Shown one piece after another: positions 19,845 to 27,679 of a stretch of DNA of 64,000 nucleotides. The stretch lies in contig NZ_CP016450.1 in assembly GCF_001713395.1 (NCBI RefSeq), positions 2,986,001 through 3,050,000 of the forward strand, in the 5' to 3' direction. The notes under the pieces are model-generated. The model was not told the DNA's origin. It was given only the letters and a program-made list of their open reading frames with translations, and did not search any database. The position numbers were made by a program, and so were the translations under genes. This stretch comes from Sinorhizobium sp. RAC02 (GTDB lineage: Bacteria; Pseudomonadota; Alphaproteobacteria; Rhizobiales; Rhizobiaceae). Each line of letters starts with the position of its first letter. Position 1 is the stretch's first letter.

Positions 19845-20602
19845 GCCCGCGTCTCGGCGTCCGCCGGGAAAAAGCTCTCGATCAGCACGCCCTGCACCAG
19901 TGCATCCTGCGCCGAACCGAAAGAGGTGAGCGTGGTGATCCAGTTGAAGCGCTTGGCGCCGATCTTCATCTCGATCGGCAGGATGGGCAGCCGGTCGGTT
20001 TCCGGGAACGCCTCCAGCGCCGCCTGAATATCCGCCGCCGCCGACAGTCGCTCGATGCGCTTGGAGAGGGGGCTGCGCGGCCCCTGCAGCCAGGCTTCCG
20101 CCCTGATGCGATGCACCAGATCGGCCGCCGACTGCGCCCAGTTGACGACGATGGAGCGCAGCGGCGTTGCGCCGAGATAGGCATCGAGAAAATTGTCGCC
20201 GGGTGACACCGCAATGCCCGCCATGCCGGCAAGGCCGAGAAATGCCGGGTTTGCTGTCAGCACGTTATATTCGTGGTCGAAGACGACGCCGGGATAGGGA
20301 TCGTGCCGGCCCAGGATGAGGCCGATCGCTTCCGCCACCGCCGGCGGGAAGGCCGCAAGGCTGGCGGCCGGCGCGGTTGCGAAGCGCGGGCGAAATCCGG
20401 CGGCGGAAAACAGCATGCCCCGGTCGCGCGCCGGAATGTCGAGCACGGCGGAAAGCCTGAGGATCATGCCCTCGGACGGACGCGAGCGGCCGGTCTCCAG
20501 AAAGGACAGGTGGCGCGACGAAATGCCGGCCTCGGTCGCCAGCTCCAGCTGGCTCATGCGCCGGTGGCCGCGCCACTCCTTAAGATGGTCTCCGAATTCC
20601 AT
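19802..20602 (-). CDS. XRE-family regulator with MmyB-like ligand domain
   Basis: 266 aa. The N-terminal HTH (RMSQLELATEAGISSRHLSFLETGRSRPS) is followed by the MmyB-like domain with VVFDHEYNVLTANPAFLGL and later NWITTLTSFGSAQDALVQGVLIESFFPAD. This family usually represses itself and a divergent gene. Here the divergent partner is a small membrane protein, with the operator-like palindrome at 20656-20672 between them. Confidence 0.9.
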   Translation of the reverse strand: MEFGDHLKEWRGHRRMSQLELATEAGISSRHLSFLETGRSRPSEGMILRLSAVLDIPARDRGMLFSAAGFRPRFATAPAASLAAFPPAVAEAIGLILGRHDPYPGVVFDHEYNVLTANPAFLGLAGMAGIAVSPGDNFLDAYLGATPLRSIVVNWAQSAADLVHRIRAEAWLQGPRSPLSKRIERLSAAADIQAALEAFPETDRLPILPIEMKIGAKRFNWITTLTSFGSAQDALVQGVLIESFFPADAETRAHFEGEDAPKTKRE

Positions 20603-20655
20603 GCTTCACTCCTCTCATGTCCCGCGCACTAAACATGAGGCACGGCATGATTTCC

Positions 20656-20672
20656 ATTACCTCCAAGGTAAT
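20656..20672. promoter_or_regulatory. Operator-like palindrome ATTACCT-CCA-AGGTAAT
   Basis: Perfect 7-bp arms around a 3-bp spacer, located 53 bp upstream of the XRE gene and 57 bp upstream of the divergent membrane protein. The TTACCT/AGGTAA core is the kind of site seen in front of MmyB-type XRE regulators; this assignment is inferred. Confidence 0.75.
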
Positions 20673-20729
20673 TGGTTTGCCGCACGGCTCCCGGCAGGAT
20701 TGGCCCATCGAAACGAAAGGAGCCCCATC

Positions 20730-21140
20730 ATGTTCGCCACCCTCAACCGCAATCTGCTGAAGTCCATCATGCTCTTCGACGGCGTGTTCTCTATCGTCAC
20801 CGCCGCCGGCCTCTTCGCCTTTTCCGGCCCGGTCAGTGCCCTTGTCGGCCCCCATGCGACGCCTGCCATCGTCAACGGCTTCGCTGCCTTCTTCCTGCTC
20901 TGGGGCGCCTTCCATCTCGCTGTCGGCCGGCAGGAGCGACCCTCACCCGCCGCGGTGCGCTTCGCCATCACCGGTGACGCGCTGTGGATACTCGGCAGCA
21001 TCGCCGTTCTGCTCGTCGCCCGCGACGGCCTGACGCTGACCGGCATCGGCCTCATCGCCGTCGCCGCCGTCGCCGTCGCCGATATCCTGCTTCTCAAGCA
21101 AATCGGCCTCGGCCGGCAACAGCGCGCCGTCCTCGCCTGA
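20730..21140 (+). CDS. Small four-helix membrane protein, function unknown
   Basis: 136 aa from ATG 20730, preceded by AAAGGAG. Four hydrophobic segments lie at about residues 12-35, 45-65, 80-97 and 104-122, with short loops. No catalytic motif is visible. It is divergent from an MmyB-type XRE regulator, which probably controls it. Confidence 0.75.
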   Translation: MFATLNRNLLKSIMLFDGVFSIVTAAGLFAFSGPVSALVGPHATPAIVNGFAAFFLLWGAFHLAVGRQERPSPAAVRFAITGDALWILGSIAVLLVARDGLTLTGIGLIAVAAVAVADILLLKQIGLGRQQRAVLA

Positions 21141-21170
21141 CGGAGCCATGTGTCTACACGGCAGCCACAC

Positions 21171-21210
21171 ACCTCTTCTCCCCAGCGGGGAGAAGGGGAG
21201 GAAGGAACCG
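21171..21210. repeat. Short family B palindrome (CTTCTCCCCAGCGGGGAGAAGG)
   Basis: A partial copy of the repeat at 22479-22597. It is followed at 21231-21251 by a separate hairpin, GCCCTCGC-CAAAA-GCGAGGGC, itself enclosed by GGTAGG and CCTACC near 21222 and 21287. The 220-bp gap before aphA is therefore unusually structured. Confidence 0.7.
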
Positions 21211-21360
21211 CTCTTCAACCCGGTAGGATTGCCCTCGCCAAAAGCGAGGGCGAAGGACCTTTGTGGCCCGGCAACAAAGCAAAAACCTACCCCGCGGGAG
21301 TGATTCCCCTCTCTCGCAAAATGCACTACCGTCGCGCCCGAATGACAATGGGAGCCTTTC

Positions 21361-22386
21361 ATGCGCGTTATCTTTTCCGAGGACCACAAGCTCAGGAACG
21401 CCCGCAGCGAGCTGCACGGCGGCGAACTCGTGCCGCCCTTCGAGGCGCCGTTCCGGGCGGAATGGATTCTGGCCGCGGTCAAGGATGCCGGCTTCACCGA
21501 CATTGCAGCACCGGAACGCCACGGGCTCGAGACCGCGCTGAAGGTACACGATGCCGGCTACCTTTCCTTCCTCGAAACCGCCTGGGACCATTGGAAGGCG
21601 GCGGGCTATAACGGCGAGGCGATCGCCACCTCGTTTCCCGTGCGCCGCACCTCGCCGCGCATCCCGACCCAGATCGACGGCCTGCTCGGCTACTATTGCA
21701 ATGCCGCCGAGACGGCGATCTCGCCCGGTACCTGGGAGGCGGCCGTCTCCTCCATGCAGACCGCGCTGACGGCGACCGATATCGTGGCGGGCGGTGAAAA
21801 GGCCGCCTTCGCGCTCTGCCGTCCACCCGGCCACCATGCCGGCATCGACAGTTTCGGCGGCTACTGCTTCATCAACAACGCCGCCGTCGCCGCCCAGCGC
21901 CTCCTCGACAAGGGCGCGAAGAAGGTTGCCGTGCTCGACGTCGATTTCCACCACGGCAACGGCACGCAGGACATTTTCTACGAACGCGGCGACGTCTATT
22001 TCGCCTCGCTGCACGGCGACCCGGCCGAAGCCTTCCCGCACTTCCTCGGCTATGCGGAAGAGACCGGCAAGGGCGCAGGTGTTGGTACGACGCAAAACTA
22101 TCCGATGCCGCCCGGCACGCCCTACTCCGTCTGGGAAGCCGCCCTTCACGACGCACTGAAGCGCATCGCCGCCTTCGGCGCGGAAGCGATCGTGCTGTCG
22201 CTCGGCGTCGACACGTTCGAGAAGGACCCGATTTCCTTCTTCAAGCTCGTCTCGGCGGACTACATCACGATGGGCCAGGCAGTCGCCGCCAGCGGCGTGC
22301 CGGTACTCGTCGTCATGGAAGGCGGTTACGGCGTGCCGGAAATCGGCCTCAACGTCGCCAACACGCTGAAGGGCATTGCCGGCTGA
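21361..22386 (+). CDS. aphA: Acetylpolyamine amidohydrolase, histone-deacetylase family
   Basis: 341 aa, the same length as the Mycoplana ramosa enzyme, whose sequence I recognise as very similar along its length. The zinc site is in VLDVDFHHGNGTQ (Asp and His) with a second Asp in LGVDTFEKDP; the catalytic His pair is in RPPGHHAGIDSFGGYC, and a Tyr in GGYGVPE closes the site. It deacetylates acetylated polyamines such as acetylputrescine in the cytosol. It stands alone between repeats. Confidence 0.94.
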   Translation: MRVIFSEDHKLRNARSELHGGELVPPFEAPFRAEWILAAVKDAGFTDIAAPERHGLETALKVHDAGYLSFLETAWDHWKAAGYNGEAIATSFPVRRTSPRIPTQIDGLLGYYCNAAETAISPGTWEAAVSSMQTALTATDIVAGGEKAAFALCRPPGHHAGIDSFGGYCFINNAAVAAQRLLDKGAKKVAVLDVDFHHGNGTQDIFYERGDVYFASLHGDPAEAFPHFLGYAEETGKGAGVGTTQNYPMPPGTPYSVWEAALHDALKRIAAFGAEAIVLSLGVDTFEKDPISFFKLVSADYITMGQAVAASGVPVLVVMEGGYGVPEIGLNVANTLKGIAG

Positions 22387-22478
22387 GACCAGCATCAATT
22401 TTCCTGAAGCAAGACGTCACGATTATCCATTTGTCGCAGGACGCGCCCTCGTCTAGGACTGCGACGCGGTTCATTAGA

Positions 22479-22597
22479 GCCCCCTCATCCGCCTACCGGC
22501 ACCTTCTCCCCGCTGGGGAGAAGGGGAAGATATATGGCGCCTCGTTTCCCTTCTCCCCTCGGGGAGAAGGTGGCCCGAAGGGTCGGATGAGGGGGCT
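22479..22597. repeat. Intergenic palindromic repeat, family B, full paired unit
   Basis: Begins GCCCCCTCATCCGCC and ends GGATGAGGGGGC in inverted orientation. Inside are two hairpins, CTTCTCCCCGCTGGGGAGAAGG and CTTCTCCCCTCGGGGAGAAGG, separated by a short AT-rich linker. Same family as 10003-10137. Confidence 0.85.
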
Positions 22598-22633
22598 TTC
22601 CTATGATGGCGGCGATGCCGGGAGGGCTTCAAC

Positions 22634-23524
22634 ATGGCAGATCAACAGGTAGCGGCAGGCGGCGGGCTTTCGGGCTCGGGAAATGCGGGGCTCTTCACGG
22701 GCATCCTGCTCTGTTTCGCCTCCATGTCGTGCATCCAGTTCGGCGCGGCCTTTTCCGCGACGGCGATTGCCGATTTCGGGCCGTTCGCCACGACCTTCCT
22801 GCGCCTCGTCATGGCGGCGGCGATTCTTGCCGTCATCGTGCGCCCGCCGATGCGCTCCTACAGCCGCCAGCAGTGGAAGAGCGCACTGGCGCTCGGCGCC
22901 ACCATGGCCGCGATGACGCTCTGCTTCTTCGCGGCGATCGGGCGCATTCCGCTCGGGCTTGCCGTGGCGATCGAGTTTCTCGGGCCGCTTGCCGTTGCGA
23001 CATGGGGGCTTGGCGGCGGATGGCGGCTGATCTGGCCGCTGGCGGCCTTCATCGGCGTCGTGCTGCTCTCGCATGATGGCAGCGGCTGGGTCGGTGATCC
23101 CGTCGGCATGCTCTTCGCCTGTGGTGCGGGCGTTGGCTGGGGCACCTACATCATCCTGATGAAAAAGTCCGGTAAGCTCTTCAAGGGGCTCGAAGGGCTG
23201 TCCATGTCGCTGATCGTCGCCGCCATGGTCGCAGCACCCTTCGGCCTGCCGCGGGCGCATGAGGCGATGAACCCGGAAGGGCTCGGCATGATGCTCGGCC
23301 TTGCCCTTCTCGTGCCGCTGATCCCCTACGCGCTGGAAATGACGGCGCTGCGGCGCATGCCGATGGCGGCCTTCGGCATCCTGATGAGCCTCGAGCCGGC
23401 GCTCGGCGCGCTCGCCGGCTTCCTCGTGCTCAGCCAGCCGATGACGCCCTTCCAGATGCTCGGCACGGCACTTGTGGTCGCCGCCAGCGCCGGTGTGACC
23501 TCGAGCGGCGGCGGTGAAACCTAG
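22634..23524 (+). CDS. EamA-family exporter, RhtA-like
   Basis: 296 aa with about ten membrane helices. The two EamA halves include CIQFGAAFSATAIADFGPFATTFLRL and, in the second, LEMTALRRMPMAAFGILMSLEPALGALAGFLVL, which resembles RhtA (threonine/homoserine exporter). Export of amino acids or related compounds is likely; substrate unproven. It follows the repeat directly with GGAGGG as ribosome binding site. Confidence 0.88.
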   Translation: MADQQVAAGGGLSGSGNAGLFTGILLCFASMSCIQFGAAFSATAIADFGPFATTFLRLVMAAAILAVIVRPPMRSYSRQQWKSALALGATMAAMTLCFFAAIGRIPLGLAVAIEFLGPLAVATWGLGGGWRLIWPLAAFIGVVLLSHDGSGWVGDPVGMLFACGAGVGWGTYIILMKKSGKLFKGLEGLSMSLIVAAMVAAPFGLPRAHEAMNPEGLGMMLGLALLVPLIPYALEMTALRRMPMAAFGILMSLEPALGALAGFLVLSQPMTPFQMLGTALVVAASAGVTSSGGGET

Positions 23525-23604
23525 TCAAAAGGACCGCCCCCTTTCATGTTCCTGCCGCAATCGGTAGGTTCAAGCAGAATCATCGAATTCTCGGGGACGC
23601 CTCA

Positions 23605-24267
23605 ATGTACAAGAAATACGCTGTCGTCGCGCTTGCCGCGGTCTACCTCACCGGCTGCACGACCACCGATCCCTATACGGGCGAGCAGAAGGTTTCCAAC
23701 ACCGCAGGCGGCGCCGCGATCGGTGCCGGCATGGGCGCGGTCGCCGGCCTTCTCATCGGCAACAACCCGAAGCAGCGCCGCAATGCCGCGCTGATCGGCG
23801 CGGGCATCGGCGCACTGGCCGGCGGCGCCATCGGCAACTACATGGACACGCAGGAATCCGAGCTGCGCGCACAGCTTGAGGGCACCGGCGTCTCGGTCAC
23901 CCGCAACGGCGACCGCATCATCCTCAACATGCCGTCGAACGTCACGTTCTCGACCGACCAGGACCAGGTGATCCCGCCGTTCTACCCGACGCTCGATTCC
24001 GTCGCGATCGTGCTGCGCAAGTTCGACAAGACGCTCATCGACGTCGACGGCCATACCGATTCGGTCGGCAATGCCGGCTACAACCAGGATCTCTCCAACC
24101 GCCGCGCCAACTCGGTCGCCAACTATCTGGCGTCGCGCGGTGTCGATCCGCGCCGCATGTCGGCAATGGGTTACGGTCTGGAGCGCCCGATCGCCTCCAA
24201 CGCGACGGAAGCCGGCCGCGCGCAGAACCGCCGCGTCGAAATCGCGATCTCGCCGCTCAAGAGCTAG
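23605..24267 (+). CDS. OmpA-family outer-membrane lipoprotein
   Basis: 220 aa. The lipobox YLTGC places the lipidated Cys at residue 18. A glycine-zipper region follows at residues 33-78 with repeated GAGIGALAGGAIG patterns. The C-terminal OmpA-like peptidoglycan-binding domain carries DVDGHTDSVGNAGYNQDLSN and RRANSVANYL. It likely anchors the outer membrane to peptidoglycan. Confidence 0.92.
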   Translation: MYKKYAVVALAAVYLTGCTTTDPYTGEQKVSNTAGGAAIGAGMGAVAGLLIGNNPKQRRNAALIGAGIGALAGGAIGNYMDTQESELRAQLEGTGVSVTRNGDRIILNMPSNVTFSTDQDQVIPPFYPTLDSVAIVLRKFDKTLIDVDGHTDSVGNAGYNQDLSNRRANSVANYLASRGVDPRRMSAMGYGLERPIASNATEAGRAQNRRVEIAISPLKS

Positions 24268-24363
24268 GCCGCGAACGCGTAAATTCGAAATGACCGGTGT
24301 TGGGGTGTGCCGGGCCGTCCGGCGCACCAGAAAGCCCGAGATCGAATGGGAAGCCGAGGTGGC

Positions 24364-24921
24364 ATGCAGCTGTTGCTGATTACCGGACCCGCCGGCGTGG
24401 GCAAATCAACGCTGAGCTGGGAAATGAGTGCTCAACTCGCCGCAGCTCAGGTCGCTCACGCCGTTATCGAAAGCGATGAACTCGATAGGGTGTTCCCGCG
24501 TCCCGATGCCGATGAGCTTGGCAGAATTCAGCCCGGCGCGATTGACGTCAGCAGCATCAACCTGGCTGCGCTCTGGTCGACATACCAGGCCTTGGGGCAC
24601 ACGCGCTTGATCATGTCGGGCGTCATGATGCACCTGAATTTTGACAAGCGGTGGATCCTTTCCGCTATACCCGAAGCGCGAATTACGGTCGTCCGCATGG
24701 TGGCTGCCGAGCCGACACTGTTGGCGCGGCTTGCGCAGCGGGAGATCGGTTCTGGAGCAGACGAACAAGCACAGCGCTCGCTTCGGCAGGCAAGGCGCAT
24801 GGCAGGCGAAGACGCGGACGGCATCATCTTGCTGCCTACGGACGGCAAAAGACCTGCGGAACTGGCAGGGATCATTCTTCAGAAAACTGGCTGGCTCGAT
24901 ATAGGCGGTCAGCAAGAGTAA
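24364..24921 (+). CDS. P-loop NTPase/kinase-like protein, function unknown
   Basis: 185 aa from ATG 24364, with GAGG just upstream; an ATG at 24307 is in frame. Walker A LLLITGPAGVGKST lies at residues 2-15. A DE pair in VIESDELDRVF and the later RMVAAEPTLLARLAQRE give the look of a shikimate/gluconate-kinase-type small-molecule kinase. GC content is lower than in the neighbours, hinting at acquisition. No clear operon partner. Confidence 0.7.
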   Translation: MQLLLITGPAGVGKSTLSWEMSAQLAAAQVAHAVIESDELDRVFPRPDADELGRIQPGAIDVSSINLAALWSTYQALGHTRLIMSGVMMHLNFDKRWILSAIPEARITVVRMVAAEPTLLARLAQREIGSGADEQAQRSLRQARRMAGEDADGIILLPTDGKRPAELAGIILQKTGWLDIGGQQE

Positions 24922-24961
24922 GCCTGCTGGAACAGTCCAGCAAACGTGCTTGAAGCGGGGT

Positions 24962-25429
24962 TCAGGCCTGCTTGAGCCGCGGGTCGTCGTCGGCCGGATT
25001 GTAGAAGAGCGAGAGCACCAGGCTCTTCGCGATCCGCTCGGCCGTCGCCATGAACCACGCCTTTGCTTCCGGCGAGGGCGCAATATCATCGAGCGTGGCG
25101 GAGAACAGGCCGAGCCAGGTCTGAAACAGCGGCGGGTTCATGCCCTGAACGCCCTGATGCGCCATGACTGGCTTGCCGCCATAGCTGCCGTCCTTGAAGG
25201 CGACGGCGGACCAGAAGCGGTTCATCTTTTCCATATGCTCGGGCCAGCGGCCGTTCAGCCGGCCGTCGAAGACCGGGCCAAGCTCTGGATGCGCCCGCAC
25301 CCGGCCGTAAAACGTCTCCACCAGCAGCGGAATGAAATCGGCGGTGACGCCGATCGCCTGCATGTCGGACTGTGCGCGGACGCGCATGGCGGCGAAGTGG
25401 GAAAGACGGTCTGGATCGGTTTCGCTCAT
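24962..25429 (-). CDS. Group III truncated haemoglobin
   Basis: 155 aa from ATG 25429. Globin pattern: LLVETFYGRVRAHPELGPVF, the helix HMEKMNRFWSAVAF, then PVMAHQGVQGMNPPLFQTWLGLF, in which the His of MAHQ is the probable proximal haem ligand. Group III globins bind oxygen or NO in the cytosol. No regulator of nitrosative stress is adjacent. Confidence 0.88.
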   Translation of the reverse strand: MSETDPDRLSHFAAMRVRAQSDMQAIGVTADFIPLLVETFYGRVRAHPELGPVFDGRLNGRWPEHMEKMNRFWSAVAFKDGSYGGKPVMAHQGVQGMNPPLFQTWLGLFSATLDDIAPSPEAKAWFMATAERIAKSLVLSLFYNPADDDPRLKQA

Positions 25430-25499
25430 GGCCGGAAGATAGGGAGCTTTCCGTGTCGGTACAATCCGGCCGATCGCCGCAGGACGGGACAGGACGAAA

Positions 25500-26324
25500 T
25501 CAAGGCCCTTCCCGCCCCGGCGCCCATTCCAGCCGCTTGTAATCGAACCCGTATTCCAGCGTCGGCTTGATGATTTCGAAGTAGGGCGAGAGGTCGAAGT
25601 CGCGCGGCGTGTAGAGCGAATAATGCCGGATATGCAGGATTTCCTCGCGCGAATAGGTGGAGGTCGCGGCCGCATGGCCGGGCGCGCGGGCGATTTCCGG
25701 CAGGATCGGGTAGCGGATCCGCTCGAAAGCCTCGGCAATCAGCGTCGAGCAGATCGCCCGCGTCGGATCGCCCGAGCCGAAGGCCAGCATGCGGCGGCGC
25801 CAGCGCACCGGCACGGGCGGTGCCGGCAGGAAGTAGCGCAGCATGTCAGTGATGTTCTTCAGGTCGTATTTGAGGCCGAGGCGCGAGACCATGAAGGAGA
25901 CCAGCGCATTGCGGTCCTCCGGCGTCAGCCCGACCGGGCGGCAGATGCGCGTGTTGTAGGTGCGGTACTTCGTGAGCGGCACGGCAACGCAGCCTTCGCC
26001 GAGATTGACCTCGATGAGCTGCGGGCGCTCCACCGAGGTCAAGGTCGCCTGGTCGAGCGTCAGCGGGGTCTCGTCGCCGACGAAGAGCGCCGCATGCGAC
26101 CAGGTGGATTGCGTCAGATACTTGATCACTGCCGAGACCTTCTGGTTGCCCTCGACGAGCAGGATGTCGCCGGGCCTCAGCGTGCGCGCCAGCGTTTCCG
26201 GGTCGGAAGGCGTGTAGGGTTCGTAGCCGGAGGTCTGGCTTTGCAGCCGATCCGCGACGCGACGCCCGAGGCGGTCGAGCAGCGTGTCGCGGCCTAGGGA
26301 AAGCGGCTTCAAGGCAGCAGTCAC
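25500..26324 (-). CDS. YiiX-like permuted NlpC/P60-type cysteine hydrolase
   Basis: 274 aa. LRPGDILLVEGNQKVSAVIKYLTQSTWSHAALFVGD has the probable catalytic His; the nucleophile is probably the Cys in RAICSTLIAEAF. This order, His before Cys, is that of the permuted papain-like group. No signal peptide is obvious. Substrate (peptide or lipid) unknown. Confidence 0.75.
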   Translation of the reverse strand: MTAALKPLSLGRDTLLDRLGRRVADRLQSQTSGYEPYTPSDPETLARTLRPGDILLVEGNQKVSAVIKYLTQSTWSHAALFVGDETPLTLDQATLTSVERPQLIEVNLGEGCVAVPLTKYRTYNTRICRPVGLTPEDRNALVSFMVSRLGLKYDLKNITDMLRYFLPAPPVPVRWRRRMLAFGSGDPTRAICSTLIAEAFERIRYPILPEIARAPGHAAATSTYSREEILHIRHYSLYTPRDFDLSPYFEIIKPTLEYGFDYKRLEWAPGREGP

Positions 26325-26412
26325 GGCTCGTCCTTCACAGTCTCACATCGCGCCACTCTAACCCTAGCCGCGACATCCTGTCGAGCTTGACCAAAAGGCT
26401 CCACGCCCTATA

Positions 26413-26429
26413 TTTAGAATTATTCTAAA
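26413..26429. promoter_or_regulatory. Irr-type iron control element upstream of mbfA
   Basis: TTTAGAA-TTA-TTCTAAA is a perfect 7-bp inverted repeat with a 3-bp spacer, 14 bp upstream of the mbfA ATG. It fits the iron control element described for the rhizobial regulator Irr, which represses iron-export and storage genes when iron is scarce. Confidence 0.82.
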
Positions 26430-26443
26430 CTGGATATTTGCAG

Positions 26444-27427
26444 ATGTTCTCCCGCCTTCTCCGCCCCGGCAAACGCAGCCTCGAGTCCTTGAGCGAACAG
26501 GAAATCCTGGCGCTCGCGATTTCCTCCGAAGAGGACGACGGCCGCATCTACCTTGCCTATGCGGATGCGCTGCGTGATGCCTATCCCTACTCCGCCCGCG
26601 TCTTCGAGGAGATGGCAGCGGAGGAAAGCCATCACCGCCAGATGCTGATCGACCGGCACATCGCGCGCTTCGGCGATCGCATTCCGCTGGTACGGCGGGA
26701 GTTTGTGCGCGATTTCCCGGAGCGCAAGCCCGACTGGCTGATCCACAACATGCCGATCGAAAAAATCCGCGCGCAGGCCGAGGCGATGGAAGAGGCCGCG
26801 CACCGCTTCTATCTCGAAGCCGCCGCCCGCACGCAGGATGCCGCGACGCGCAAACTGCTTGGCGATCTGGCGCTGGCGGAAAAATCGCATGAATCGCTCG
26901 CCCGCCGGCTCGGCGAGGAGCACACCCCCGTGGATGTGAAGGCCGAGGAGGACCAGACGTCCCGGCGGCAGTTCGTTTTGACCTATGTGCAGCCGGGCCT
27001 TGCCGGCCTGATGGACGGCTCGGTCTCGACGCTCGCGCCGATCTTCGCCGCCGCCTTCGCCACGCAGGATACCTGGCAGACGTTTCTGGTCGGCCTGTCC
27101 GCCTCGGTGGGCGCCGGCATCTCCATGGGCTTCACGGAAGCCGCACACGACGACGGCAAGCTGTCCGGCCGCGGCTCGCCGGTCAAACGCGGCCTCGCCT
27201 CCGGCATCATGACGGCGCTCGGCGGCCTCGGCCACGCCCTGCCCTACCTGATCCCGAATTTCATGCTGGCGACGACCATCGCCGTCTTCGTCGTCTTCGT
27301 GGAATTGTGGGCGATCGCCTTCATCCAGAACCGCTACATGGAAACGCCGTTCCTGCGTGCTGCCATGCAGGTCGTGCTCGGCGGCAGCCTCGTTTTGGCC
27401 GCGGGCGTGCTGATCGGCAATGCGTGA
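26444..27427 (+). CDS. mbfA: Membrane-bound ferritin-like iron exporter
   Basis: 327 aa from ATG 26444 (an in-frame TTG at 26438 is possible). The N-terminal rubrerythrin/ferritin-like four-helix domain spans residues 1-155, with metal ligands in RVFEEMAAEESHHRQ and LGDLALAEKSHESLARR. The C-terminal VIT1/CCC1-like membrane domain (residues 170-327) has VQPGLAGLMDGSVSTLAPIF and GAGISMGFTEAAHDDG. MbfA exports iron and protects against iron and peroxide stress. The iron control element in front predicts Irr control. Confidence 0.93.
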   Translation: MFSRLLRPGKRSLESLSEQEILALAISSEEDDGRIYLAYADALRDAYPYSARVFEEMAAEESHHRQMLIDRHIARFGDRIPLVRREFVRDFPERKPDWLIHNMPIEKIRAQAEAMEEAAHRFYLEAAARTQDAATRKLLGDLALAEKSHESLARRLGEEHTPVDVKAEEDQTSRRQFVLTYVQPGLAGLMDGSVSTLAPIFAAAFATQDTWQTFLVGLSASVGAGISMGFTEAAHDDGKLSGRGSPVKRGLASGIMTALGGLGHALPYLIPNFMLATTIAVFVVFVELWAIAFIQNRYMETPFLRAAMQVVLGGSLVLAAGVLIGNA

Positions 27428-27430
27428 GGG

Positions 27431-27535
27431 CTAGCGCCCGGTCGGGCGGTTCATGTCGCGCACGACCCAGCGGAAGAAAAGGTAGATACCGCCGCCCATG
27501 ATGGCGAGGGGTAGAAGATTGGCAATAGAATCCAT
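27431..27535 (-). CDS. 34-aa single-helix membrane miniprotein
   Basis: ATG at 27535, stop at 27431. The product starts MDSIANLLPLAIMGGGIYLF and ends FRWVVRDMNRPTGR, giving one hydrophobic helix followed by a basic tail, so N-out/C-in topology is expected. A GAGG Shine-Dalgarno lies 7 bp upstream of the ATG. It is convergent with mbfA, with 3 bp between the stops. Too short for most gene callers; function unknown. Confidence 0.6.
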   Translation of the reverse strand: MDSIANLLPLAIMGGGIYLFFRWVVRDMNRPTGR

Positions 27536-27646
27536 GTCGACCTCGTTGTCCCCTTGAGGGAACAGTTAAGGTCTTGCTAACCAATCCGCAATCGCGAAAC
27601 CTGTTACGCTGTGTTCACAAAATGCGACCGTCGCACACGGAAACGA

Positions 27647-27670
27647 GAGCGGGGCGTTGACGCCCCGCTC
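27647..27670 (-). terminator. Hairpin after pheT
   Basis: Perfect 10-bp stem GAGCGGGGCG / CGCCCCGCTC with TTGA loop, 10 bp past the pheT stop. The following minus-strand sequence TCGTTTCC is only moderately T-rich. Confidence 0.75.
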
Positions 27671-27679
27671 CCTAATCGC

